64,000 nt of DNA from Butyrivibrio sp. Lineage in GTDB: Bacteria; Bacillota; Clostridia; Lachnospirales; Lachnospiraceae. Position 1 is the first letter of the stretch; the number at the start of each line of letters is the position of its first letter. A program made the translations under genes and the position numbers. The notes under the pieces are model-generated. The model saw only the letters and a program-made list of their open reading frames with translations. It did not search any database and was not told where the DNA came from. Below are positions 44,208 through 53,332 of this stretch, in pieces. The stretch spans positions 1 through 64,000 of the forward strand of contig SVGB01000002.1 in assembly GCA_015056565.1 (NCBI GenBank), read 5' to 3'.

Positions 44208-44806
44208 AAAAAAGCTATAAGGGTGAATTTGGATATATCAAATACAGAAGGCAGATTGGAATGCTGAGGACAGGCTTATTTTTGCTTGTTATCTTTGCAC
44301 TTTTCCTTTCAGGCCTTTTTATTTTTGGTTCCAGCAAAAACTATTTAAGCATAATTGCAGCTCTATTATGTCTTCCTGCTGGTTGGAGTGCAGTAAATCT
44401 CATTATGTTCTTGAGAGCAAAAGGCTGCAGCGATAGCTCTTTTAACAAGATTGAAAGTGTAAAGAACGGACTGTTGATCCGCTACGATGAAGTGATCACA
44501 TCCTATGATAAAAACTATAATGTAGCCGCTTCAACTGTCCTTGATAAGAACATTTGCTGCTATGTAGAAGATGACTCTGTAGATCTTTTGGATCTTGAAA
44601 AACACATAAAAAAAATGATGTCTCAAAACGGCTATGGAAACTACAGTATAAAGGCCTTTAGCAAATTGGATGATTTTTGCTCAAGACTTTCTCAGCTTGA
44701 CAGACTCAGGCAGGATAAGAACATTGATCCCAAGGCAATAGAAGATGCCTGGGTTCCAGGTACACAGGAAACTGCTGCATCAGTACTACTTTCTATATCT
44801 TTGTAA
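44204..44806 (+). CDS. Uncharacterised membrane protein, two helices
   Basis: I do not recognise this 200-aa protein. Two membrane helices close together occupy about residues 23-43 and 48-65, leaving a short N-terminus and a soluble C-terminal domain of 130 residues that is probably cytoplasmic. No catalytic motif is clear. It overlaps the HAD gene by four bases (ATGA) and precedes a pseudouridine synthase by 11 nt, so it is co-transcribed with RNA-modification and housekeeping genes. Confidence 0.7.
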   Translation: MKKSYKGEFGYIKYRRQIGMLRTGLFLLVIFALFLSGLFIFGSSKNYLSIIAALLCLPAGWSAVNLIMFLRAKGCSDSSFNKIESVKNGLLIRYDEVITSYDKNYNVAASTVLDKNICCYVEDDSVDLLDLEKHIKKMMSQNGYGNYSIKAFSKLDDFCSRLSQLDRLRQDKNIDPKAIEDAWVPGTQETAASVLLSISL

Positions 44807-44817
44807 GGAAAAGACCT

Positions 44818-45783
44818 ATGCGCGAGATTGTGATCGGCCCCAATGAAGCTGACAAGAGACTTGACAGATTTTTGACCTTTTATTTCAAGGAAGCATCTTC
44901 AGGTTTCATATATAAAATGCTAAGAAAAAAGAATATTACTTTAAACGGTAAAAAGGCTGATGGCACTGAAAAGCTCAAAAACAGTGATGTCATCAAAGTT
45001 TTCTTTTCTGATGAAACCTTTGAAAAGTTAAAAGGCAAAAATGAAGCAGCAAGGAAAGAGGGGCTCGCACTTGAGAAGCTCGGAAACATAAGTGTTATTT
45101 ATGAAGATCAAAATGTTGTTCTTGTAAATAAGCCCTTTGGAGTTTTATCTCAAAAGGCCAAGGCTGATGACATTAGCCTTAATGAGTGGCTTATTGACTA
45201 TCTTTTGGATAAGGGCGATATAACTGCAGAAAGCTTATCTTCTTACAGACCATCTATATGCAACAGACTTGATAGGAATACCAGTGGACTTGTTATATGC
45301 GCCAAGTCTTTACAAGGTGCCAGAGTAATGAATGAGCTTATAAGCTTAAGGAACATAGATAAATACTACAGAACCGTTGTGTGCGGGCATTTGACTAAGG
45401 CCATGTCATTAAAGGGGTATCTTAGTAAAGATGAAAAGCAAAACAAGGTAGATATAAAAACCAAGGATCCTGGTGATGGATACTCCTACATTGAAACTGA
45501 ATATGAACCACTACAGTATATTAAAGAGAAGGATCTTACGCTTCTTGAAGTTAAACTTGTAACGGGTAAGCCACATCAGATAAGAGCTCATTTAGCCAGT
45601 ATTGGACATCCGATCATTGGAGATGTTAAATACGGCGGAAAAAAAGTTAGTTCATTAAATCACCAGCTTCTTCACAGCTACAGAGTAAGATTTCCAGAAG
45701 GCTTAGATGAGCCTTTTGATATTTTAGCCGGCAAGGAATTTATAGCAAAGTTGCCAAAAGAATTTGAAAAGATAACAGGTTGA
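44818..45783 (+). CDS. RluA-family pseudouridine synthase (RluC/RluD-like)
   Basis: S4 domain (residues 1-60, DKRLDRFLTFYF) and RluA-type catalytic domain. The Asp motif is NRLDRNTSGLVI, followed by KPHQIRAHLASIGHPIIGD. The length of 321 aa is usual. RluC and RluD modify different 23S rRNA uridines, and I cannot tell them apart from motifs alone. It lies 11 nt after the membrane protein gene and 3 nt before recU. Confidence 0.9.
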   Translation: MREIVIGPNEADKRLDRFLTFYFKEASSGFIYKMLRKKNITLNGKKADGTEKLKNSDVIKVFFSDETFEKLKGKNEAARKEGLALEKLGNISVIYEDQNVVLVNKPFGVLSQKAKADDISLNEWLIDYLLDKGDITAESLSSYRPSICNRLDRNTSGLVICAKSLQGARVMNELISLRNIDKYYRTVVCGHLTKAMSLKGYLSKDEKQNKVDIKTKDPGDGYSYIETEYEPLQYIKEKDLTLLEVKLVTGKPHQIRAHLASIGHPIIGDVKYGGKKVSSLNHQLLHSYRVRFPEGLDEPFDILAGKEFIAKLPKEFEKITG

Positions 45784-45786
45784 TCT

Positions 45787-46335
45787 ATGCCAACATGGAA
45801 TTCAAGGGGCCTTAGAGGCTCAACTTTAGAGGAACTCATAAACAGAACCAATGAGCGCTATGGTGAGCTTGGTCTTTGTCTTATCCAGAAAATTCCAACT
45901 CCTATAACCCCCATTAATATCGATAAAGAGACAAGACATATAACTCTTGCCTATTTTGACCAGAAGAGTACCGTTGACTACATTGGTGCAGTACAGGGAA
46001 TTCCTGTGTGCTTTGATGCAAAAGAATGTGCTCAGGAAACCTTTACTTTAGAGAACATCCATCCTCATCAGGTCAGCTTTATGGAAAACTTTGAAAAACA
46101 GGATGGCATAGCCTTTTTTCTTATCTACTATACTGGGCTTAATGAATTTTACTATCTTCCATACAGAGACCTTAAAGTCTTTTGGGACAGAGCTCAAAGC
46201 GGTGGGAGAAAAAGCTTTAGACACGATGAACTTGATATGAAATATGTAATAAACACAGGTCATGATGCAGGAATTTTTATACCTTATCTTGATGCATTGT
46301 CTGTTGATCTTGATTCAAGAGAAGAAAAAGATTGA
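45787..46335 (+). CDS. recU: Holliday junction resolvase RecU
   Basis: Firmicute-type structure-specific endonuclease, functional counterpart of RuvC. The family features are RGSTLEELINRTNERY at the start, AYFDQKSTVDYIG, the metal site FDAKE, the FFLIYYTGLNEFYYLP strand and GGRKS. The length of 182 aa is slightly shorter than in Bacillus. In Bacillus recU sits beside ponA; here it closes the rsuA-HAD-pseudouridine synthase operon. Its stop codon lies inside the palindrome before hisZ. Confidence 0.88.
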   Translation: MPTWNSRGLRGSTLEELINRTNERYGELGLCLIQKIPTPITPINIDKETRHITLAYFDQKSTVDYIGAVQGIPVCFDAKECAQETFTLENIHPHQVSFMENFEKQDGIAFFLIYYTGLNEFYYLPYRDLKVFWDRAQSGGRKSFRHDELDMKYVINTGHDAGIFIPYLDALSVDLDSREEKD

Positions 46336-46360
46336 CATAGATATGTCAATAATGTAAACT
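46331..46360 (+). promoter_or_regulatory. Promoter of hisZGD with palindrome over the -35 box
   Basis: TTGACA (46332-46337), a 17-nt spacer and TAAACT (46355-46360). The -35 box lies inside a perfect palindrome: ATTGACAT (46331-46338) and ATGTCAAT (46343-46350) around 4 nt. A repressor bound here would block RNA polymerase, so this is a candidate histidine operator. Confidence 0.6.
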
Positions 46361-46418
46361 CTTTTCTGTAGTAGCATATTAGCATAGTAGCACTGTGCAT
46401 TACTAAAGTGAGGTTTAT

Positions 46419-47540
46419 ATGAATAAAGTCTTATTACATACACCTGATGGAGTGAGAGATATCTACGGCACTGAGTGCAGCGACCGTATCCTTATCAAAG
46501 ATAAAATTTACAGTAAGATGAAGAGCTTTGGCTTTCAGGATATTGACACCCCAACGTTTGAGTTTTTTGATGTATTTTCTGATGAAATAAACGCTTCTGA
46601 CGCCAAGGAGCTTTATAAGTTTTTCGACAAGGAAGGTAACACTCTTGTCCTTAGACCTGATTTTACGCCTTCTATTGCAAGATGTGCATCCAAGGTAATG
46701 TTAGAGGACTCAGAGCCTGTACGAGTTGTATATCAGGGCAAATCTTTCCTGAACACATCTAATCTCCAGGGAAAATTAAAGGAAAATTATGACATAGGCG
46801 TAGAACTTCTAAATGATGATTCTGTTTATGCAGACGCTGAGATGATAGCTCTTTTGATTGAATCATTAAAGAGCTCAGGTCTTAAAGAATTTCAGGTAAG
46901 CATCGGCGATGCTGATTATTATAAGGGCTTATGCGAAGAGGCTGGCATAGATGAAGAAACCGAGGAGATGGTAAGAGAACAGATCCTTCAGAAAAACTAT
47001 TTCGCAGCTGAAAATATTATGACTGAGAGACTTATTCCTGAGAAATACAAGGAACTCATTGTCAGATTCTCAGAATTTATTGGCTCAGATGAAGCCCTTG
47101 ACAGAGCAAGAGATCAGGTCAGTAACGATAGATCCATACAGGCGATTTCAAGACTCAAAAGACTGTATCAGGTATTAAATGAATATGGAGTAAGTGGTTA
47201 CGTTTCGTTTGATCTTGGAATGCTAAGTAAATTCAATTACTACACAGGCGTGATCTTCAGCGCATACACTTATGGTGTTGGAGATGCCATAGCAAAGGGC
47301 GGAAGGTATGATTCTCTTCTTGGTAAATATGGAAAAGATGCACCTGCCATTGGATTTGTCATACTGCTTGATGATCTGATGTCCGCTCTTTACAGACAGA
47401 ATATTGAAATAGATCACGAAGATAAGCCTATAGTTATAGAATATGATGAAAACTCATTTTCAGAGAGCCTCAAAAAAGCTGGTGAATTAAGATCAAATGG
47501 CAAAGCTGTTGCTCTCAAAAATGTAAAAAAGAGAGGGTGA
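46419..47540 (+). CDS. hisZ: ATP phosphoribosyltransferase regulatory subunit HisZ
   Basis: Paralogue of histidyl-tRNA synthetase without tRNA charging activity; it complexes with short HisG and makes it active and histidine-sensitive. Class II motif-like segments include LHTPDGVRDIYG, LRPDFTPSIAR and YYTGVIFSAYTYGVG. The C-terminal anticodon-binding domain of true HisRS is missing in the 373 aa. A GTGAGG site precedes the ATG. hisG follows after 4 nt. Confidence 0.94.
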   Translation: MNKVLLHTPDGVRDIYGTECSDRILIKDKIYSKMKSFGFQDIDTPTFEFFDVFSDEINASDAKELYKFFDKEGNTLVLRPDFTPSIARCASKVMLEDSEPVRVVYQGKSFLNTSNLQGKLKENYDIGVELLNDDSVYADAEMIALLIESLKSSGLKEFQVSIGDADYYKGLCEEAGIDEETEEMVREQILQKNYFAAENIMTERLIPEKYKELIVRFSEFIGSDEALDRARDQVSNDRSIQAISRLKRLYQVLNEYGVSGYVSFDLGMLSKFNYYTGVIFSAYTYGVGDAIAKGGRYDSLLGKYGKDAPAIGFVILLDDLMSALYRQNIEIDHEDKPIVIEYDENSFSESLKKAGELRSNGKAVALKNVKKRG

Positions 47541-47544
47541 GACA

Positions 47545-48183
47545 ATGAGATATCTTACTTTTGCTCTTGGTAAGGGAAGACTTGTTAATGACACAATGGA
47601 GCTCCTTGCAAAATGTGGTATCCATTGTGATGAGATCCTGGATAAAAAAACAAGGAAATTGATATTTACCAACGAGGAATTAAAACTTAAATTCTTTCTG
47701 GCTAAAGGACCTGATGTTCCAACCTATGTAGAATATGGTGCAGCAGATATAGGAATTGTTGGAGCTGATACCATATTAGAGGAAAACAGAAGAGTCTATG
47801 AGGTACTTGACCTTGGATTTGGAAAATGCAGAATGTGCGTATGCGGTCCGCACGAGGCAAAAGAACTATTAGAGCACAGGGAGATGATCAGGGTTGCAAG
47901 TAAATACCCTGGAATTGCCAAGGATTATTTCTTTAATAAAAAGCATCAGACCGTTGATATCATTAAACTCAATGGCTCAGTTGAGCTTGGGCCTATTGTG
48001 AATCTTTCGGACGTGATTGTTGATATTGTTGAAACCGGATCCACACTTAGAGAAAACGGGCTTGAGGTATTAGAGGAAATCTGTCCACTTTCTGCAAGAA
48101 TGATAGTCAATCAGGTAAGTATGCAGATGGAGACAGAGAGGATACGCAAGCTGATCAGTGACATGAAGGAGAACTTAGGCTGA
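47545..48183 (+). CDS. hisG: ATP phosphoribosyltransferase catalytic subunit (short form)
   Basis: First enzyme of histidine synthesis: joins ATP and PRPP. At 212 aa it is the short form that lacks the regulatory C-terminal domain and requires HisZ, encoded just upstream. Motifs include LTFALGKGRLVNDTMELL at the start, EYGAADIGIVGAD near residue 70 and the PRPP loop DIVETGSTLRENGL near residue 155. It begins 4 nt after hisZ and ends one base before the hisD ATG. Confidence 0.96.
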   Translation: MRYLTFALGKGRLVNDTMELLAKCGIHCDEILDKKTRKLIFTNEELKLKFFLAKGPDVPTYVEYGAADIGIVGADTILEENRRVYEVLDLGFGKCRMCVCGPHEAKELLEHREMIRVASKYPGIAKDYFFNKKHQTVDIIKLNGSVELGPIVNLSDVIVDIVETGSTLRENGLEVLEEICPLSARMIVNQVSMQMETERIRKLISDMKENLG

Positions 48184-48184
48184 T

Positions 48185-49474
48185 ATGAGAACACTTAAGC
48201 TGACAGAGAATACAAAAAAAGAACTTCTCGGAAATCTTTTAAACAGAAATCCCGGTAGCTACACAGAGTACGAAAACACTGTAAATGAAATAATCAATGA
48301 TATTCGAAATAATGGCGATAAAGCATTGTTTGAATATACAGCAAAATTTGATAAATGCACTCTTGATGCATCCTGTATTAAAATAACAGATGATGAGATA
48401 AAAGAGGCTTATGCTGCCCTTGATCCTGAATTCATCGAGGTTATGAAAAAGAGTGCAGAAAACATTAAAGTCTTCCATGAAAAGCAAAAGAGAAATACCT
48501 GGATCGATACAAGAGAGGATGGCAGCATTCTCGGACAGAGAATTCTTCCCATCGAAATTTCAGGTGTTTATGTACCTGGAGGAAAGGCAGCTTATCCAAG
48601 CAGCGTTCTTATGAATGTAGTACCAGCAAAGGTTGCAGGTGTAGAAAAGATTGTCATGTGCACACCTCCTGGAAAGGATGGAAAGGTCAATCCTGGAACA
48701 CTTGTAGCTGCAGATATAGCAGGTGTTACTGAAAGCTATAAAGCAGGTGGAGCGCAGGCTATTGCAGCCATGGCCTTTGGAACAGAGAGCATACCTAAGG
48801 TTGATAAGATCACAGGTCCAGGCAATATCTTTGTAGCCCTTGCAAAAAAGGCCTGCTTTGGCCATGTATCAATTGATTCAATAGCTGGCCCAAGTGAGAT
48901 ACTGGTACTTGCTGATGATTCAGCAAATCCAAGATTTGTAGCTGCTGACCTGTTATCACAGGCAGAGCACGATGAGATGGCAAGTGCTATTTTAATTACC
49001 ACATCACAGGATCTTGCAGATAAGGTTTCAGCAGAAATTGATGAATTCCTTAAAACCTTATCAAGAGCTGATATAATTAAGAAGTCCCTTGAAAACTATG
49101 GATATATTTTTGTTGCTGACAATATGGATGATGCAATAGAAGCTGCAAACGCAGTTGCTTCTGAGCACCTTGAGATAATCACCAGGAATCCTTATGAGAC
49201 TATGACCAGGATTAAAAATGCTGGTGCCATTTTCCTTGGGGATTATTCATCAGAACCACTGGGAGATTATTTTGCTGGTCCTAACCATATTCTTCCTACA
49301 AACAGGACTGCAAGGTTCTTTTCACCGTTATCAGTTGATGATTTCGTAAAGAAAACAAGTATTATTTCGTATTCAAAACAGGCTCTATTTAATGCACACA
49401 AGGATATCGAATTGTTTGCAACCAGAGAAGGACTAACTGCACATGCAAATTCTATTGCAGTCAGATTTGAATAA
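48185..49474 (+). CDS. hisD: Histidinol dehydrogenase
   Basis: Last two steps of histidine synthesis: oxidises histidinol to histidine with two NAD+. It binds zinc. The family motifs include YVPGGKAAYPSSVLMN near residue 128, KITGPGNIF near 206, SIAGPSEILVLAD near 232 and SQAEHDE near 257. GPNHILPTNRTARFFSPLSV near 360 is also conserved. The length of 429 aa is normal. The gap of 183 nt to hisB splits the operon. Confidence 0.97.
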   Translation: MRTLKLTENTKKELLGNLLNRNPGSYTEYENTVNEIINDIRNNGDKALFEYTAKFDKCTLDASCIKITDDEIKEAYAALDPEFIEVMKKSAENIKVFHEKQKRNTWIDTREDGSILGQRILPIEISGVYVPGGKAAYPSSVLMNVVPAKVAGVEKIVMCTPPGKDGKVNPGTLVAADIAGVTESYKAGGAQAIAAMAFGTESIPKVDKITGPGNIFVALAKKACFGHVSIDSIAGPSEILVLADDSANPRFVAADLLSQAEHDEMASAILITTSQDLADKVSAEIDEFLKTLSRADIIKKSLENYGYIFVADNMDDAIEAANAVASEHLEIITRNPYETMTRIKNAGAIFLGDYSSEPLGDYFAGPNHILPTNRTARFFSPLSVDDFVKKTSIISYSKQALFNAHKDIELFATREGLTAHANSIAVRFE

Positions 49475-49657
49475 GGTTATTAGAATTTTACAATAATGAC
49501 CGGTATGGATAATACCGATAAAATCACATTTGTAATTGTGTAAAATGTGTAAAAAATGCAAGTTAACTTTCTAAAATGAAAATGAATTGCAAGTTTACAT
49601 AATGTTTATAATTGAAAAAGACAACATTTAGTTACAATTTTCAAGGAGTCACAAGTT
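49475..49657 (+). promoter_or_regulatory. hisD-hisB spacer with dyads, direct repeats and a -10 box
   Basis: The spacer is AT-rich. It holds a hairpin CGGTAT/ATACCG (49501-49506 and 49512-49517), a dyad CACATTT/AAATGTG (49525-49531 and 49543-49549), and a near-repeat TGCAAGTTAAC/TGCAAGTTTAC (49557 and 49588, 31 nt apart). TATAAT lies at 49607-49612, 46 nt before hisB. I see no T-box signature. It probably gives hisB its own regulated promoter. Confidence 0.45.
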
Positions 49658-50248
49658 ATGGTAACAAGACAGGCCACAGTAACGAGAAAAACGCAAGAAA
49701 CAAATATAAAAATTTCATTAAACCTTGATGGGACTGGAGTTTCAAACATCGAAACCGGTATAGGATTTTTTGATCATATGCTGACCGGATTTGCAAAACA
49801 CGGTCTTTATGACATGGATGTCAGAGTATCTGGAGACCTTGAGGTAGATGGTCATCACACTGTTGAGGACACTGGTATTGTTCTTGGACAAGCCATTGCT
49901 CAGGCTCTTGGAGATAAAAAAGGTATAAAGCGATATGGAAGTATGATCCTTCCAATGGATGAAACCTTGGTAATGAGCGCTGTTGACCTGTGCGGAAGGC
50001 CGTATTTTGTTATGGATGCTGATTTTGATGCTCCAATGGTCGGAGATTTTGATACTCAGCTTGTAAGAGAATTCTTCTATGCGGTATCTTATTCAGCTGC
50101 TATGAATCTTCACCTTAGAGTAATTACCGGGATGAATGATCACCACAAGATTGAAGCAATGTTCAAAGCATTTGCGAAGGCTTTAGATGAAGCTTCCACA
50201 TTTGATCCAAGAATAACAGATGTACTAAGTACTAAAGGAGCTCTTTAA
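49658..50248 (+). CDS. hisB: Imidazoleglycerol-phosphate dehydratase
   Basis: Sixth step of histidine synthesis. It is the monofunctional form (196 aa) without the phosphatase domain of E. coli HisB. The manganese-binding repeats are visible: GFFDHMLTGFAKHG, DGHHTVEDTGIVLGQA near residue 67, and TGMNDHHKIEAMFKAFAKAL near the end. An AAGGAG site precedes the ATG. The HisIE fusion starts one base after its stop codon. Confidence 0.97.
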   Translation: MVTRQATVTRKTQETNIKISLNLDGTGVSNIETGIGFFDHMLTGFAKHGLYDMDVRVSGDLEVDGHHTVEDTGIVLGQAIAQALGDKKGIKRYGSMILPMDETLVMSAVDLCGRPYFVMDADFDAPMVGDFDTQLVREFFYAVSYSAAMNLHLRVITGMNDHHKIEAMFKAFAKALDEASTFDPRITDVLSTKGAL

Positions 50249-50249
50249 T

Positions 50250-51440
50250 ATGCAGGATACAAGGAAAAAGGTAGCAGGATATATATTTCTTTTAGACAAA
50301 AAAATCGTATCTTCAAAAGACAGAAAAACTGTAATCAGTGATGATCCTGTTTCTTATGCAGGCAGTATCTCCGACAATGGAGCTGATGAAATAATTGTTT
50401 TTGACCTGTCCGAGTCAGGAAATGACGCAGCCCACGAAGAGGCTCTTGATGTCATAAAAGATATCTGTAAAGAGGTTGATGTGCCTGTTACCGGTGCTGG
50501 AAATGTAAAGAGAATGGAAGATATTAAAAAGCTTCTTTATGCAGGCTGTAAAAAAGCTGCCCTTAACTTTACCAAGCCTGGTAATATAGAAATCCTTAAA
50601 GAGGTTTCGGAAAAATTTGGTAAAGAAAAGATCGTTATCTGTTATGATGATCCAAAAGTCATCGACAATAACAAAGACATTGTAGATACATTTTCTTCAG
50701 AGCTGATACTGTTTAAGGCTCAGGACGGAGCACTTCTTCCAGCAGCTGAAAATGATGAATACTTCTTTTACGATGGTCTTGACATTATCGAAAAGGATGT
50801 AACTGACAGGTCCTTAGAAAGCTCTTTTGCCTGGGCAGACCTTAAGAAAAACTCAGACGGAATGGTTCCTGTCATAGTTCAGGATTATAGAACAGATCAG
50901 GTTCTTATGCTGGCTTACATGAATGAAGAGGCCTTTAACAAGACTCTTGAAACCGGCAAAATGACCTATTTTAGCCGCTCAAGAAATGAACTTTGGATAA
51001 AGGGAATGACCAGTTCACATTTTCAGTATGTAAAAAGCCTTACAGCCGATTGCGATATGGATACGATCCTTGCCAAGGTCAAACAGATCGGGGCTGCATG
51101 TCATACTGGAAATTATTCCTGTTTCTTTAATGACATTGCCAAAAAAGACTATTGTGAAAAGAACCCTCAAAAAGTTTTAGACAGCGTCTATGAAGTAATA
51201 AAGGACAGAAAAGAAAACCCAAGAGAGGGGTCATATACAAATTATCTTTTTGATAAGGGCATTGATAAGATCCTCAAGAAGGTTGGGGAAGAGGCTACAG
51301 AAATGGTTATCGCTGCCAAGAACCCAAATGACAATGAGGTTATTTACGAAATGTCAGATTTCCTGTATCATATGATGGTCCTTATGGCTGTTAAAAATGT
51401 CAGCTGGGAGGATATAACAGACGAATTGTCAAGACGATAA
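50250..51440 (+). CDS. hisIE: HisF-like / HisI / HisE fusion protein
   Basis: Three parts. Residues about 1-195 resemble a degenerate HisA/HisF half-barrel (EIIVFDLSESG, then VTGAGNVKRMEDIKKLLYAG). Residues about 196-305 are phosphoribosyl-AMP cyclohydrolase, with the metal motifs DCDMD and GAACHTGNYSCF. Residues about 310-396 are phosphoribosyl-ATP pyrophosphohydrolase (KVGEEATEMVIAAKN). The last two carry out steps 2 and 3 of histidine synthesis. The first part lacks clear HisF catalytic residues and may be structural. Gene names here cover the certain part only. Confidence 0.92.
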   Translation: MQDTRKKVAGYIFLLDKKIVSSKDRKTVISDDPVSYAGSISDNGADEIIVFDLSESGNDAAHEEALDVIKDICKEVDVPVTGAGNVKRMEDIKKLLYAGCKKAALNFTKPGNIEILKEVSEKFGKEKIVICYDDPKVIDNNKDIVDTFSSELILFKAQDGALLPAAENDEYFFYDGLDIIEKDVTDRSLESSFAWADLKKNSDGMVPVIVQDYRTDQVLMLAYMNEEAFNKTLETGKMTYFSRSRNELWIKGMTSSHFQYVKSLTADCDMDTILAKVKQIGAACHTGNYSCFFNDIAKKDYCEKNPQKVLDSVYEVIKDRKENPREGSYTNYLFDKGIDKILKKVGEEATEMVIAAKNPNDNEVIYEMSDFLYHMMVLMAVKNVSWEDITDELSRR

Positions 51441-51451
51441 AGGAAAATGAA

Positions 51452-53332
51452 ATGAATTCAAATTTAGCTTTGTCAGATGAGACATTACTCAGTATTGAGA
51501 AGCCCGAAAGATATATTGGAGGCGAGGTTAACTGCGTGATGAAGGATAAAGAGAAGGTGGATATAAGATTCGCCTTTTGCTTTCCTGATGTCTATGAAAT
51601 TGGTATGTCTCATCTGGGAATACAGATTCTTTATGGAATGTTCAACTCCTACGATGACGTATGGTGCGAACGTGTCTATTCACCATGGATGGACATGGAT
51701 GCATGCTTAAGGAGTCAGAACATTCCTCTTTTTGCGCTTGAATCCCAGGATAAGGTAAAAGACTTTGACTTCCTTGGATTTACGCTCCAGTATGAGATGT
51801 GCTATACCAACATTCTTCAGATACTGGATCTTTCTGGAATCCCTTTTAAAACTTCAGACAGAACCTGGGATGATCCAATTGTTATTGGGGGCGGTCCATG
51901 TACCTATAATCCTGAGCCAATAGCTGATTTTTTTGATATTTTCTATATCGGAGAAGGTGAGACCAGATACAGGGAACTCTTTGATCTTTACAAAGAGCTT
52001 AAAAACAGCGGCATTTCAAGAAATGAATTTCTTCATCAGGTAGCTAAGATACCTGGCATGTATGTGCCGTCTCTTTATGATGTCAGATACAAGGACGATG
52101 GCACGATCCTGTCCATGGACCCTGTTTTTGATGATGTTCCAAAGACTATTTATAAAGAGATGTGCCTTGATCTTTCAAAAGAGTTTTACCCTACAAAACC
52201 AGTGGTTCCCTATATCAAGGTGACCCAGGACAGGGTTGTTTTAGAGATCATGCGTGGCTGCATACGAGGATGCAGATTTTGCCAGGCTGGTCAGCTTTAT
52301 AAGCCTTTGAGAGAAAAGGATATCGAGTATTTAAAAAAGATTGCTATTGAATCCTTAAAGAACACAGGTTATGAGGAAATATCTTTAAGCTCTTTAAGTT
52401 CCAGTGACTACTCAAAACTTCCAGAGCTCTTAGACTTTTTGATAGATAAATGCAACGAAAAGAAAATAAATATCTCCCTGCCAAGCCTTAGAATCGATGC
52501 ATTTTCTCTTGACGTCATGAGTAAGGTCCAGGACGTTAAAAAAAGCAGCCTTACCTTTGCTCCAGAAGCCGGAACCCAAAGAATGAGAGATGTTATCAAC
52601 AAGGGACTAACAGAAGAGGATATCTTAAGGGGCTCTGAACAGGCGTTTCTTGGAGGATGGAATAAGGTCAAGCTCTACTTTATGCTTGGTCTTCCAGGAG
52701 AAACAGATGAAGATATTCTTGGAATTGGTGATATAGCCAACAAGATCGCAGCTCTTTACTTTGAGACTGTTCCCAAGGAAAAGAGAAATGGAAGAACAAT
52801 TGATATTGTTGCCAGCACCTCATTTTTTGTACCTAAGCCATTTACTCCATTCCAGTGGGCAAGAATGAACACCAAGGAGGAGTTCCTTGATAAAGCAAAC
52901 AAGACAAGAAAAGGAATTATGGCCCAGCTCAACCAGAAGCACATCAAATACAACTGGCATGAGGCTGATGCAAGCATGATGGAGGGTATATTTGCAAGGG
53001 GTGACAGAAAACTCTGTGATGTGATCCTTAAGGCCTATAAAAAAGGCTGCATTTTCGATGCCTGGAGTGAATTTTTCGATTTTGAAAAATGGATGGAAAC
53101 CTTCAAAGAATGCGGTATTGATCCATTTTTCTATACAACAAGAGAAAGAAAAGATGACGAGATCTTCCCTTGGGATATATTAAACTGTGGCGTAACTAAA
53201 GAATTCCTTTTAAGAGAGTGGCATACTTCCCAAAAAGGACTTCCTTCAACCAACTGCAGAAAGGGATGTCTTGGATGCGGCGCAGCATCCTATGGCGTTG
53301 GTGTATGCAAGGAGGAAAAGATCAGTGAATAA
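51452..53332 (+). CDS. Radical SAM protein, TIGR03960 family
   Basis: A 626-residue protein with an N-terminal B12-binding-like domain (FAFCFPDVYEIGMSHLGIQI) and a radical SAM core. The cluster motif CxxxCxxC is at C270, C274 and C277 (RGCIRGCRFCQAG). The C-terminus has more cysteines (NCRKGCLGCG). The family is almost always encoded beside DUF2344 and RNase E/G genes, as here, pointing to an RNA or ribosome-related modification, but its reaction is unknown to me. It overlaps the next gene by eight bases. Confidence 0.92.
   Translation: MNSNLALSDETLLSIEKPERYIGGEVNCVMKDKEKVDIRFAFCFPDVYEIGMSHLGIQILYGMFNSYDDVWCERVYSPWMDMDACLRSQNIPLFALESQDKVKDFDFLGFTLQYEMCYTNILQILDLSGIPFKTSDRTWDDPIVIGGGPCTYNPEPIADFFDIFYIGEGETRYRELFDLYKELKNSGISRNEFLHQVAKIPGMYVPSLYDVRYKDDGTILSMDPVFDDVPKTIYKEMCLDLSKEFYPTKPVVPYIKVTQDRVVLEIMRGCIRGCRFCQAGQLYKPLREKDIEYLKKIAIESLKNTGYEEISLSSLSSSDYSKLPELLDFLIDKCNEKKINISLPSLRIDAFSLDVMSKVQDVKKSSLTFAPEAGTQRMRDVINKGLTEEDILRGSEQAFLGGWNKVKLYFMLGLPGETDEDILGIGDIANKIAALYFETVPKEKRNGRTIDIVASTSFFVPKPFTPFQWARMNTKEEFLDKANKTRKGIMAQLNQKHIKYNWHEADASMMEGIFARGDRKLCDVILKAYKKGCIFDAWSEFFDFEKWMETFKECGIDPFFYTTRERKDDEIFPWDILNCGVTKEFLLREWHTSQKGLPSTNCRKGCLGCGAASYGVGVCKEEKISE

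Noticed and set aside
49475-49657. T-box or riboswitch before hisB
   Set aside because: I find no T-box consensus bulge, no antiterminator-like pairing and no terminator stem with a T run.
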